This document shows positions 15,440-22,712 of a stretch of DNA of 42,036 nt, in pieces. Each line of letters opens with the position of its first letter. Positions within the stretch are counted from its first letter, which is position 1. The DNA comes from Bacillota bacterium (GTDB lineage: Bacteria > Bacillota > Sulfobacillia > Sulfobacillales > JAIMBI01). The position numbers were made by a program, and so were the translations under genes. Location: NCBI GenBank assembly GCA_021846565.1, contig JAJZWS010000025.1, positions 1 to 42,036 of the forward strand, read 5' to 3'. The notes under the pieces were generated by a model that had not been told where the DNA came from, did not search any database, and worked only from the letters and a program-made list of their open reading frames with translations.

Positions 15440-15600
15440 ATGCCCGTGCTGTTCATCGCCCACGGGTCCCCGATGATTGCCCTGGGGAACAGTGCCTATA
15501 CGAGATTTTTTGACCAAGAGGCCAAGAGTGTGCCGGCTTCGCAGGCTATCGCGATGTTCTCGGCGCATTGGGAGAACACCACCCCAAGCCGTGAATGGCG
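15440..15600 (+). pseudogene. N-terminal fragment of a LigB/DODA-type extradiol dioxygenase
   Basis: The first 50 or so codons (from ATG 15440) read MPVLFIAHGSPMIALGNS, then FSAHWENT, which is the start of class III extradiol dioxygenases such as DODA/YgiD; the HGSP motif carries a metal-ligand His. After about residue 53 the similarity ends and the sequence passes into a ccmA-like ABC gene in another frame. About four fifths of the enzyme is missing, so this is a deletion remnant. Confidence 0.65.
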
Positions 15601-15630
15601 CGGCGTGGCTCGAGACCATGCGCGGTCGCC

Positions 15631-16331
15631 GTGTCCAAGCGGCGGGGCGCGCGGCTGGTGCTGCAGGATGTGACGCTCGCGGTGCCGGCGGGCACGGTGG
15701 TCGTGGTGCTGGGTCCCAATGGCTCGGGCAAGTCGACCTTCTTAGAACTGGCGGCCGGCGTGTGGGCCCCCTCGCGCGGACGCCTGGAGCGGCTGACGCA
15801 GGGGGCCACCACAGAGGCGACCGACCCACGGGTGGGCTATCTCGGCCACCGCTCGTTTCTGTACGGCGCCCTGTCGGGTTTGGACAATCTCACGTTCTAC
15901 GCGCGCCTCTACGGGGTGCTGCGGCCGCGCGAGCGGGCGGCGCGCCTCTTGGCGGAGGTGGGGCTCAGCCGCTTTCAGCGCGAACCGATGCGGCGCAATT
16001 CCGGGGCATGGAACAGCGCGCGGCGATGGTGCGCGCCTTTGTGGCCAGTCCCCAACTGCTGCTGCTGGCGGAACCTTACACAGGCATGGAGGTGGGGGCG
16101 AGCGCCCTGTGGGACCAGTGGATCCGGGACACCCCCGCCGCGGGCGGCGCGGTGTTGCTGATCACGCACCAGTTGGACGAGGCAGTCCGGATGGGCGACC
16201 GGCTGCGCATCCTGTGGCGTGGCCGGCTCGAGGGCCCCCCGATGACTCGAGAGGAACCCGCTAGATTCGGTGAGCCACTAACCCGCACCTACGAGGTGCG
16301 GGTTTCTCGGAGCGGCCCCATTGGGGCGTGA
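15631..16331 (+). pseudogene. ccmA: Broken ccmA-like ABC ATPase (cytochrome c biogenesis heme exporter)
   Basis: The first part (from GTG 15631) reads LVLQDVTLAVPAG, then GPNGSGKST (Walker A) and GYLGHRSFLYGALSGLDNL, typical of CcmA. Near 15990-16010 the frame shifts: the signature and Walker B part continues in another frame as FRGMEQRAAMVRAF and LLLLAEPYTGME, where the Walker B Asp is Ala. The HQLDEA switch His follows. A frameshift plus a lost catalytic-metal Asp make it non-functional. An intrinsic terminator lies inside its 3' end. The gene belongs to a decayed ccmABC series with an intact ccmD-like gene. Confidence 0.75.
16280..16305 (+). terminator. Perfect intrinsic terminator inside the ccmA remnant
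   Basis: AACCCGCACC-TACGA-GGTGCGGGTT is a perfect 10-bp stem with a 5-nt loop, ending in TTTCTC. The flanking A and T also pair, so it could work on both strands. It would cut any transcript of the ccm remnants before ccmB. Confidence 0.7.
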
Positions 16332-16341
16332 GTACGGGGCC

Positions 16342-16810
16342 ATGCTCCTGAAGGATCTGCAGCTGGAGATCCACAGTACGGACACCTGGGCGGCCATGGT
16401 GGCCCTAGTGTTCGGCATTGCGGTGAATCCGGTGCGGGTGCCGCTCGCCTCCGTGGTCCCGGGTGTGCTGTAGGTGGCGCACCTGTTTGCGGGGATGTTG
16501 GGCGTGGGCCGGGGCTTCGGGCAGGAAGCCCGCGATGGCGCACTGACGGGCTGCTGGCCATCTTCCTGGGCAAGCTCACGGTGGCCTTCGTGTTCATGTT
16601 TGCCATGGAGCTCTTGGTGTTGCCATTCATGGTGGTGCTGCTGGCGGAGCCGATGCCGGACGGGATCCTGCCCCTGGTTGCCGCCACGCTGGCGCTTGGG
16701 ACCGTGGGGTTCGTGGGCGTAGGGACCTTGTTTGCGGCCATGGCGGCCAATACGCGGCCCGGGTCGGTGCGGTTGCCCGTGCTCCTGGTGCCGTTTTCGG
16801 TGCCGGTGGC
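16342..16810 (+). pseudogene. ccmB: Broken ccmB-like heme-exporter permease
   Basis: From ATG 16342 the first 43 codons read like CcmB (MLLKDLQLEIHS, first membrane helix) up to an in-frame TAG at 16471-16473. The same frame resumes as VAHLFAGMLGVGRGF and GALTG, then a frameshift near 16560 moves it to the frame of LELLVLPF-like MELLVLPFMVVLLAEP and GFVGVGTLFAAMAANTRPG. The last third of CcmB is missing and the sequence runs into CcmC. About 160 of some 220 codons remain in three pieces. Confidence 0.7.
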
Positions 16811-16812
16811 TG

Positions 16813-17289
16813 ACTTGGGATCGCTGGGCGGCGGCCTTGGCGGAGGTGGGGACGCTGTTGACGACCATGGTGCTCGTGTCCGGGATCATTTGGGGACGAA
16901 CCGCTTGGGGTTCGTGGTGGACCTGGGATCCGACCATCACCACGACATTGATTCTTTGGGTGCTGTTTTTAGGCGACCTGCTGCTGCACGACTGGACCGA
17001 CGACCGCGAGCGGAGAGCCCGCTATGCCTCGGTACTGCCCATCGTGGCGTTCTTGCTGGTTCCGCTCGACTACTATGCGGTCTATTTCTTGAAGTCCATT
17101 CATCCGGCCGTCATCAGCACACATGGCGTGAACTTGGCGCCGTCGATGGTGCTGGCCATGCTGGTGTCGATGGTTGCCGTCATGCTTCTGGCGGCGGCTT
17201 GGATCCTGATCCGTCTTCACTTGCTCGCGGCCCAGGACTATGTCCCGGAGATTCAGGAGCGCGTGCGCACTCCGCTCGACTCGATGTGA
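16813..17289 (+). pseudogene. ccmC: 5'-truncated ccmC-like heme-export protein
   Basis: The readable part begins WDRWAAALAEVGTLL and contains the tryptophan-rich heme motif WGSWWTWDPTITTT, a periplasmic His in IHPAVISTHG and the last membrane helices, ending at TGA 17287-17289. This covers roughly the last two thirds of CcmC. The N-terminal helices and start codon have been lost in the deletion joining it to ccmB. CcmC normally loads heme onto CcmE. With its front gone it is unlikely to work, though the remaining frame is clean. Confidence 0.7.
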
Positions 17290-17311
17290 CACGAAAATCA
17301 GGAGGTGGGCC

Positions 17312-17521
17312 ATGAGCCCCTTGGAGCGTCAGGACCTCAGGTACTTGGTTTTTGCATACACCGCCCTGTTCGTCCTGATGTTCGGATTTCTGTACCGCAT
17401 GTTGCAGAGTACGCGACACCTGGAGCAGGAGCTCGGCCTGTTGCGCACCGAATATCGTGAGGAGGAGGACACCGATTTTCGTCGAGGGCGCGAAGCGGGC
17501 GCCCCCGACGTCACCGGGTAG
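17312..17521 (+). CDS. CcmD-like small membrane protein
   Basis: A 69-residue protein with one membrane helix (about 10-32, [21 protein letters not shown]) followed by a helical, charged tail. It matches the layout of CcmD, which stabilises the CcmABC heme exporter, and it is in the ccmA-B-C-D order. AGGAGGT stands six bases before the ATG, an excellent ribosome site. It is the only gene of this cluster that looks intact, although its partners are broken. Small size limits certainty. Confidence 0.6.
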   Translation: MSPLERQDLRYLVFAYTALFVLMFGFLYRMLQSTRHLEQELGLLRTEYREEEDTDFRRGREAGAPDVTG

Positions 17522-17523
17522 CC

Positions 17524-17557
17524 TGGTCGGCGGCGCGGTATGGTCGGCGGCGCGGTA
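17524..17557 (+). repeat. Two tandem 17-bp repeats
   Basis: TGGTCGGCGGCGCGGTA is perfectly duplicated head to tail between the ccmD-like gene and the B12-binding subunit gene. It is probably a recent slippage duplication; a promoter or regulatory role is not evident. Confidence 0.9.
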
Positions 17558-17585
17558 TCATGGTGCATTGGGACGGGCCAGAGGC

Positions 17586-17996
17586 ATGAGAGATGGGGGC
17601 GAGCGAGTGATTCGTGTGTTGGTGGCCAAACCTGGCCTGGATGGGCATGACCGGGGCGCCAAGGTGATTGCGCGAGCGCTCCGGGATGCGGGCATGGAAG
17701 TGGTGTACACGGGCTTGCACCAAACGCCCGAGCAGGTGGCGGAAGCCGCGCTGCAGGAGGACGTGCAGGTGGTGGCGCTTTCTATATTGTCGGGCGCGCA
17801 CCCCACACTGGTCCCGCGCATTGCCGGGCTGCTCCAGCAGAACGGACAGGGCGACGTGCTGCTGCTGCTGGGGGGCATCGTGCCGGAGCAGGACGTGGCG
17901 AGCATGTTGGACGCGGGCGTGTCCCGGGTGTTTGGTCCCGGCACAGACACCCGCGACATTGTGCGCTACATCCAAGAGCGGGTGGGGGACTCATGA
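17586..17996 (+). CDS. Cobalamin-binding small subunit of an acyl-CoA mutase
   Basis: A 136-residue stand-alone B12-binding domain like the C-terminal domain of methylmalonyl-CoA mutase. [18 protein letters not shown] contains the D-x-H-x-x-G motif whose His is the lower ligand of cobalamin. LSILSGAH and [12 protein letters not shown] are the other two conserved loops (S-x-L and GG). The ATG at 17586 was taken as the start; GTG at 17607, which has a G-rich site before it, would shorten it by seven residues. The stop overlaps the MeaB ATG by four bases. The large catalytic subunit is not in the window, so which mutase (methylmalonyl-, isobutyryl- or hydroxyisobutyryl-CoA) it serves is open. 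Confidence 0.9.
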   Translation: MRDGGERVIRVLVAKPGLDGHDRGAKVIARALRDAGMEVVYTGLHQTPEQVAEAALQEDVQVVALSILSGAHPTLVPRIAGLLQQNGQGDVLLLLGGIVPEQDVASMLDAGVSRVFGPGTDTRDIVRYIQERVGDS

Positions 17997-18958
17997 CGGG
18001 GGGGCCAACTTTGGGGGCCGAGGTGCTGGCGGGCCAGCGGCGCGCGGTATCGCGGGCGCTCACCGTGGTCGAACGCGGGGGGCCCGAGGCAGAGGCGCTG
18101 TTGCAGACGCTGTTGCCGCACACCGGCCACGCGCACGTGGTGGGTATCACCGGGGCTCCGGGGGTGGGCAAGTCCACCCTGGTGGACGGTTTGGCCCTGG
18201 CCGCACGCGGGCAGGGCCAAACGGCGGGCATCATCGCGGTGGACCCCTCCAGCCCCTTTACCGGCGGGGCGATTCTGGGCGATCGGATCCGAATGCAGGA
18301 CGCCACCATGGACCCTGGCGTATTTATGCGCAGCCTGGCCAGTCGCGGGCAGACGGGTGGCTTGTCGCGGGCGGCGGCGGCATCCCTCACGGTGCTGGAT
18401 GCGTCAGGATTCGACTGGGTGCTTGTGGAAACGGTGGGGGCCGGGCAGAGCGAGATCGAGATCATGGCGCTGGCCGAGTCGGTGATGGTGGTGCTCGCGC
18501 CGGGATTGGGCGATGACATACAGGCCATCAAGGCCGGGATTTTGGAGATTGCGGATTTGTTCGTGGTGAACAAGGCGGACCGCCCCGGTGCCGACGCGAG
18601 CGTGCGGGAACTGCGCGCGATGCTGCGGCTCGCGGCCGACCCGCCCCCCTGGATGCCCCCGATTGTGACCACGGTGGCCGCCGAACGGCGCGGCCTGGAC
18701 CAAATCCTGGCTGAGTTGGCCCGCCACCGCGCGTTTCTGGAGGAGACCGGGCGGCGCGCCGACCGCCGCACCCACCAGGTCGAGACCCTGGTGCGTCAGG
18801 CCGTGTGGGATGCGGTGGCGCGGCGCCTGGCGGCGGCCCGAGAAGACCCCGGCTGGGCGCGCGCCCTGACCGCGGTGGCGGCGGGAACCCGCGACGCCAC
18901 CGGGTTGGCGGACCAAGTGCTGCGGGGCGCGGGGGGCATGGGCGATGGAATTCACTGA
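17993..18958 (+). CDS. meaB: MeaB/ArgK-type GTPase chaperone of a B12-dependent mutase
   Basis: A 321-residue G3E-family GTPase that protects and reloads the cobalamin-dependent mutase. GAPGVGKST at 54-62 is the P loop, [19 protein letters not shown] at 83-101 is the MeaB hallmark, ETVGAGQSE near 146 replaces the usual ETVGVGQSE, and NKAD at 193-196 gives guanine specificity. The C-terminal helical arm used for dimerisation is present. Translation is coupled to the B12-binding subunit (ATGA overlap), and its end overlaps the acyl-CoA dehydrogenase start by 14 bases. Confidence 0.94.
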   Translation: MTGGPTLGAEVLAGQRRAVSRALTVVERGGPEAEALLQTLLPHTGHAHVVGITGAPGVGKSTLVDGLALAARGQGQTAGIIAVDPSSPFTGGAILGDRIRMQDATMDPGVFMRSLASRGQTGGLSRAAAASLTVLDASGFDWVLVETVGAGQSEIEIMALAESVMVVLAPGLGDDIQAIKAGILEIADLFVVNKADRPGADASVRELRAMLRLAADPPPWMPPIVTTVAAERRGLDQILAELARHRAFLEETGRRADRRTHQVETLVRQAVWDAVARRLAAAREDPGWARALTAVAAGTRDATGLADQVLRGAGGMGDGIH

Positions 18959-20105
18959 GGATGAACAGGCCATTGCCGACGCCGTCCGCCAGCTGGTGGC
19001 AGCCGCGATTACCCCGTCCAGCGACCAGAACGATCGGGACCAGGTGTACCCTCGGGCCAACCTGTTGGCGCTGGGGCAACATGGCTATCTGGGGATGACG
19101 GTGCCCCCCGCCGACGGTGGGGGGGGTACCAGCTACTTGGCCCAGACGCTGGTGGTGGAGGCGGTGGCATACGGCGATCCCGCCACCGCGGTGGTGTACG
19201 AAGTGCACAACTCACTGCATCTGGAGGCCATCCATCGGTACGGGACGGCGGCCCAGAAAGCCGAGTGGCTGCCCCCCCTGATTGCGGGCCAGCAGATTGG
19301 GGCCTTTGCGCTGACCGAGCCCGACGCGGGGTCCAATGCGGCCGCGCTTGCCACGGTCGCGGAGCCGGTGGAGGGCGGCTACCGTCTCCGGGGCGGCAAA
19401 GTGTTCATCACCGGGGCGGGGGAGGCGGATCGGTATCTGGTGTTTGCGCGGCTGCCTGGCACCTTAGGGCGGGACGGCATCACCGCCTTTTTGGTGGACA
19501 AGGGCGCGCCGGGGCTTAGCTTTGGGCGCGCCGAGGAGAAGATGGGCCTGCATGCCGCTAAAACCGGCGCCGTGTTGCTGGACCAGGTGATGGTGCCAAC
19601 GTCCCACCGCCTGGGGGCCGAGGGGGCGGGCTACGACATGGCGCTCCGTCTGCTGGAAGGGGGGCGCATCGGCATCGCGGCGCAGGCGTTGGGCATGCTG
19701 GGTCGCGCACTGGATTTGTCGCTGACTTATGCGCGCACCCGAAAGCAGTTCGGCCAGGCCATCGGGCGGTTCGAGGCCGTGCAGTTCAAGCTGGCGGACA
19801 TGGCCACGGACCTGCACGCGGGTCGCCTGCTGGCATACGATGCTGCGCGCGTCCGAGAAGATACCCAACAGGGCCGCATGGCGGCGGCCATGGCCAAGCT
19901 GTTCTGCTCCGAGGCGGCGGTGCGCCATTGTCTGGCCGCCGTCCAGGTGCACGGCGGCTACGGCTACATGCGGGAGTACCAGGTGGAGCGGCTCTTGCGC
20001 GATGCCAAGGTGACCGAGATTTACGAGGGCACCTCGGAAATCATGCGGCTGGTCATTGGCAGCCAGCTGCTGCGCGGCGACGCCGCCCCGCGGCTGGAGT
20101 CCTGA
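18945..20105 (+). CDS. Acyl-CoA dehydrogenase
   Basis: A 386-residue FAD enzyme that oxidises an acyl-CoA to the 2-enoyl-CoA. Family marks: TEPDAGSN near 122-130 (FAD/substrate loop), the KVFITGAGEAD strand near 148, RKQFGQAIGRFEAVQ near 268, and EIYEGTSEIMRLVIG near 362, where the Glu of YEGTSE is the usual catalytic base of short and branched-chain enzymes. Overlap with meaB indicates a shared operon with the B12 mutase genes, so a short branched-chain or propionyl-type substrate is a reasonable inference. No electron-transfer flavoprotein gene is nearby. Confidence 0.92.
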   Translation: MEFTEDEQAIADAVRQLVAAAITPSSDQNDRDQVYPRANLLALGQHGYLGMTVPPADGGGGTSYLAQTLVVEAVAYGDPATAVVYEVHNSLHLEAIHRYGTAAQKAEWLPPLIAGQQIGAFALTEPDAGSNAAALATVAEPVEGGYRLRGGKVFITGAGEADRYLVFARLPGTLGRDGITAFLVDKGAPGLSFGRAEEKMGLHAAKTGAVLLDQVMVPTSHRLGAEGAGYDMALRLLEGGRIGIAAQALGMLGRALDLSLTYARTRKQFGQAIGRFEAVQFKLADMATDLHAGRLLAYDAARVREDTQQGRMAAAMAKLFCSEAAVRHCLAAVQVHGGYGYMREYQVERLLRDAKVTEIYEGTSEIMRLVIGSQLLRGDAAPRLES

Positions 20106-20110
20106 CCGTC

Positions 20111-20866
20111 ATGGCAGAGCCTATTCGGGTGGCATTGGCCGGCGCGACGGGCCGCACCGGCCGTGAAGTGGGGCGGGCCATCGTGGCGGCCGACGACATG
20201 GTGCTGGTGGCGGCGCTGGCGCGCTCGCACGCTGGCGAGCACTTGGGGGCGCTCTGGGGAGACGAGGCGGCGGATCTGACGGTGGTGGGCACGGTCGGCG
20301 AGGCCGCCACGCAGTACCCCACGGTGCTGGTGGATTTCACCGAGCCGGACTCGGCGTATCCGCGCCTCTTGGACGCGGTGGACCGGGGCTGGTCCATCGT
20401 GGTGGGCACGACCGGCTTTTCGCGTGAACAGCGCAGCGAGTTGGCTAGGCGCACGGCGGCCAATGGCGTGGCGGCGGCGCTGATCGCCAACTTCTCGGTG
20501 GGCGCCTGGCTGTCCGAGCGCTTGGCCGAGGAGGCGGCGCGCTTCTTTCCCGATGTTGAGGTGCTGGAAGCCCACCACGCCACCAAGCGGGACCGCCCCT
20601 CGGGGACGGCGCTCCGCATGGCCAGCCTGCTGGCGGCCGCGACGCGCCGGGATCCCGACGCGATTCCCGTCCACAGTATGCGGCTGCCCGGCTTGGTGGC
20701 GCACCAGACGGTGGTGTTCGGGGCAGCCGGCCAGGTGCTCACGATACGGCACGATGTCCACGACCGATCGGCTTACGCCGCGGGCGTGCTGGCCGCCATT
20801 CGCCGCCTGCCGTCCCTGGCTGGCCGGTTCGTCGAAAACTTGGGGGACCTGATGCCCTCCCCCTGA
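20111..20866 (+). CDS. dapB: 4-hydroxy-tetrahydrodipicolinate reductase
   Basis: Reduces the cyclic precursor in lysine and diaminopimelate synthesis with NAD(P)H. GATGRTGREV near 11-20 is the nucleotide loop, GTTGF near 98, ANFSVG near 125, and the catalytic motif EAHHATKRDRPSGTA near 154-168 with the key His pair and Lys is intact. HDVHDRSAYAAGVL is the conserved C-terminal segment. 251 residues is normal. The ATG is five bases after the acyl-CoA dehydrogenase stop, so it appears to be the last gene of the mutase/dehydrogenase run, an unexpected place for a lysine/cell-wall gene. Confidence 0.93.
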   Translation: MAEPIRVALAGATGRTGREVGRAIVAADDMVLVAALARSHAGEHLGALWGDEAADLTVVGTVGEAATQYPTVLVDFTEPDSAYPRLLDAVDRGWSIVVGTTGFSREQRSELARRTAANGVAAALIANFSVGAWLSERLAEEAARFFPDVEVLEAHHATKRDRPSGTALRMASLLAAATRRDPDAIPVHSMRLPGLVAHQTVVFGAAGQVLTIRHDVHDRSAYAAGVLAAIRRLPSLAGRFVENLGDLMPSP

Positions 20867-21061
20867 GGAACGGAGCGTCGAGGCCGGTCCGGCGCGCAGC
20901 GCGACGTACACGGGCGCCAATGCGTGGCTGGACGGTTCCGTCGCACCCACGTGCCCGCGCGCTGGCGAGGGGTCCGCGCTGGTGTGCGTGGTGACGGGTC
21001 GCTGGCTAACTTCGTCAGGCCGTGTCATCGTTTTCGTGGCGGGACAGCTGGCTCGCAGGGT

Positions 21062-21256
21062 TTAGGCGTCAGGGTCCTGGTTGGCGGCGTCGCGGGCCAG
21101 CACCGCTCGGAGCGCCGCATGGAATTTCTGCACAGCCGGCCCTCGGGGCGCGTGGGGCAGTGGCGTGGCTGCCCCGCTGGTGCGCGCGCGCACGGACAGG
21201 GCGTCCAGCGCACCGCGCGCTTCGGGCACCAGCGGCGATTTTCTCCGCTTGCTCAT
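21062..21256 (-). CDS. Small protein with SASP-like N-terminus (uncertain)
   Basis: A 64-residue frame on the minus strand with GC-rich third positions. Its first part, SPLVPEARGALDAL, resembles the start of alpha/beta-type small acid-soluble spore proteins (VP-x-A-x-x-ALD-x-x-K), but the Lys and the later GGEMVKRM-like helix are not there; instead a Pro/Ala-rich middle and FHAALRAVLARD follow. There is no ribosome site before the ATG at 21256. It may be a diverged or decayed spore protein, or chance. The 195 bp between dapB and this frame contain nothing I can name. Confidence 0.3.
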   Translation of the reverse strand: MSKRRKSPLVPEARGALDALSVRARTSGAATPLPHAPRGPAVQKFHAALRAVLARDAANQDPDA

Positions 21257-21300
21257 GACAGGAGGGTGCCCGGCCGGCTGCGGCGGCTTGCATGCGTGCA

Positions 21301-21332
21301 AAACAAACGGGGCCGCATCGGCGGCCCCGTTT
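21301..21332 (-). terminator. Intrinsic terminator of tRNA-Pro
   Basis: On the minus strand AAACGGGGCCGC-CGAT-GCGGCCCCGTTT is a perfect 12-bp stem with a 4-nt loop, followed by GTTTTG. It starts five bases after the encoded CCA of tRNA-Pro. Confidence 0.85.
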
Positions 21333-21336
21333 CACA

Positions 21337-21413
21337 TGGTCGGAGAGACAGGATTCGAACCTGCGACCTCCTGCTCCCGAAGCAGGCGCGCTACCAAGCT
21401 GCGCTACTCCCCG
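21337..21413 (-). tRNA. tRNA-Pro (anticodon CGG)
   Basis: A 77-nt tRNA with CCA encoded. Acceptor CGGGGAG/CTCTCCG, D arm GCGCAGCTTGGTAGCGC, anticodon stem CCTGC/GCAGG around the loop TTCGGGA (anticodon CGG), T arm GCAGGTTCGAATCCTGT. It reads CCG. Flanked by its own promoter and terminator, so a single-gene unit. Confidence 0.96.
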
Positions 21414-21424
21414 ATGACGAAGTG

Positions 21425-21453
21425 AGTATAGCGCAAGTGGTCCCGCAGCGCAA
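21425..21453 (-). promoter_or_regulatory. Promoter of tRNA-Pro
   Basis: On the minus strand TTGCGC (21453-21448), a 17-bp spacer and TATACT (21430-21425) stand 11 bp before the tRNA 5' end. It is among the best promoter matches in the window. Confidence 0.75.
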
Positions 21454-21619
21454 TTGGAACAGCAATGATGGCGGCCCGCTCCTAGCCCGCCCCTTTTTGC
21501 TGGTACCGCTGGCTCGGCGGTGGCGGAGACGCCTGGAATGGCTACAATGAAGGGCACGAGATGGGGCGAGATCGGCGCGCGCGGCAGCGGTCGGTTTTCC
21601 GCCAAAGGAGGCAAACGGG

Positions 21620-22411
21620 ATGTCATTAAGTGTGGCTGAACCGCTGGTGCTCCGCGACGATCACCTGGCGCAGGAGCACATCGTGCGGCTGACCTTGAAC
21701 CATCCGGCGAAGCGCAACGCGCTGTCGGCGGCGATGCTCCGCGCCCTCGCGGAGGCGGTCGAAGGGGTCGCGCCAGACGAGGCGAGCATCATCATTCTGC
21801 GGGCGGCCGGGCCGGCCTTCAGCGCCGGGCACGACCTGAACGAAATTTTGCACGGGACGGACGACGAGGTGGCGGCGGTGTTCGAAGCCTGCGAACAGGC
21901 CATGCAGGCCATTCGGCAGGCGTCGCAGATTGTCGTGGCGGAGGTGCAGGGCATTGCGACGGCGGCGGGATGCCAGCTGGTGGCCACCTGCGATTTGGCG
22001 GTGGCGGCCTCGTCGGCGCGGTTTGCCACGCCCGGGGTGCGCATCGGGTATTTCTGCGTCAGTCCCGGGGTTGCGCTGTCCCGCAACGTGGGTGTGAAGG
22101 CGGCGGCGGCCATGCTGTTCACCGGCGAACCTGTGACGGCCGCCGAGGCGCTGGCGGCCGGTTTGGTCAATCGCGTGGTGCCGGCAGAGGCCGTCGAGGA
22201 CGCGAGCCTTGCGATGGCGCGGAGCATTAGCCGATTCAGCCGCCACGTGCTGGCCCACGGCAAGCAACACTTTTACGCCCAGCTCGCGATGTCTTACGGT
22301 GACGCCCTCAGCTACGCCAGTGGCGTCATGGTGGCGCAGCGGGCCATGCCCGATGCTCACGAGGGGATGGCGGCGTTCTTGTCGAAACGGGATCCCACGT
22401 GGCTGTCCTGA
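21620..22411 (+). CDS. Enoyl-CoA hydratase/isomerase family protein
   Basis: A 263-residue crotonase-fold protein. AFSAGHDLNEI near 66-76 and GIATAAGCQLVATCDLAVA near 113-131 form the two parts of the oxyanion hole that binds the thioester carbonyl. The region where hydratases carry their catalytic Glu pair reads differently (GVRIGYFCVSPGVAL), as in ECHDC3-like members, so hydration of a normal enoyl-CoA is not certain. AAAGGAGG precedes the ATG. A TACAAT at 21543-21548 is a possible -10 box. It stands alone, between tRNA-Pro and a transport lipoprotein. Confidence 0.85.
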   Translation: MSLSVAEPLVLRDDHLAQEHIVRLTLNHPAKRNALSAAMLRALAEAVEGVAPDEASIIILRAAGPAFSAGHDLNEILHGTDDEVAAVFEACEQAMQAIRQASQIVVAEVQGIATAAGCQLVATCDLAVAASSARFATPGVRIGYFCVSPGVALSRNVGVKAAAAMLFTGEPVTAAEALAAGLVNRVVPAEAVEDASLAMARSISRFSRHVLAHGKQHFYAQLAMSYGDALSYASGVMVAQRAMPDAHEGMAAFLSKRDPTWLS

Positions 22412-22522
22412 GCGCGTCCGTGCAAATATTTCAGGGTTTCTCCTCCCAAATCCCCGCTGGGGCGTTTCAAAAATTCTGGACACGTGCTATGGTGCTCGCG
22501 TAGGAGGGCCGAGCTTTATCCG

Positions 22523-22555
22523 ACGTTTAGCCAACGGTTAACGAACGTTTAGCCC
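22523..22555 (+). promoter_or_regulatory. Three 11-bp phased direct repeats, possible response-regulator site
   Basis: Three tandem 11-bp units: ACGTTTAGCCA, ACGGTTAACGA and ACGTTTAGCCC. The outer two agree in 10 of 11 bases, the middle one in 8 of 11. An 11-bp period puts all three on one face of the helix, as in PhoB/OmpR-type binding sites. They lie in the 301-bp gap before the substrate-binding lipoprotein gene, 56 bp upstream of a candidate promoter. Confidence 0.5.
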
Positions 22556-22610
22556 GTCCGCTCCTATCCCGCCTCTCATCCGGACCACTGGCGACATGCG
22601 ATGCGTCACC

Positions 22611-22638
22611 TTGGGTTTGCGGCGGGCCTTGCTATACC
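22611..22638 (+). promoter_or_regulatory. Candidate promoter of the substrate-binding lipoprotein gene
   Basis: TTGGGT at 22611-22616, a 16-bp spacer, and TATACC at 22633-22638. It is about 75 bp before the GTG start. The rest of the gap between 22411 and 22713 holds the phased repeats and no gene. Confidence 0.4.
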
Positions 22639-22712
22639 GGCTTCTAAGAGCGATTCGCATCTGAGTTCGCTCCGACCACGCCGCGGCGGAGGTCAACAAC
22701 GGAGGTGGGCGC

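Noticed and set aside
15477-16331. A continuous 284-residue protein joining dioxygenase and ABC regions
   Set aside because: Only the last part matches CcmA; the front is a shadow frame. The real similarity jumps between frames, showing decay, not a fusion.
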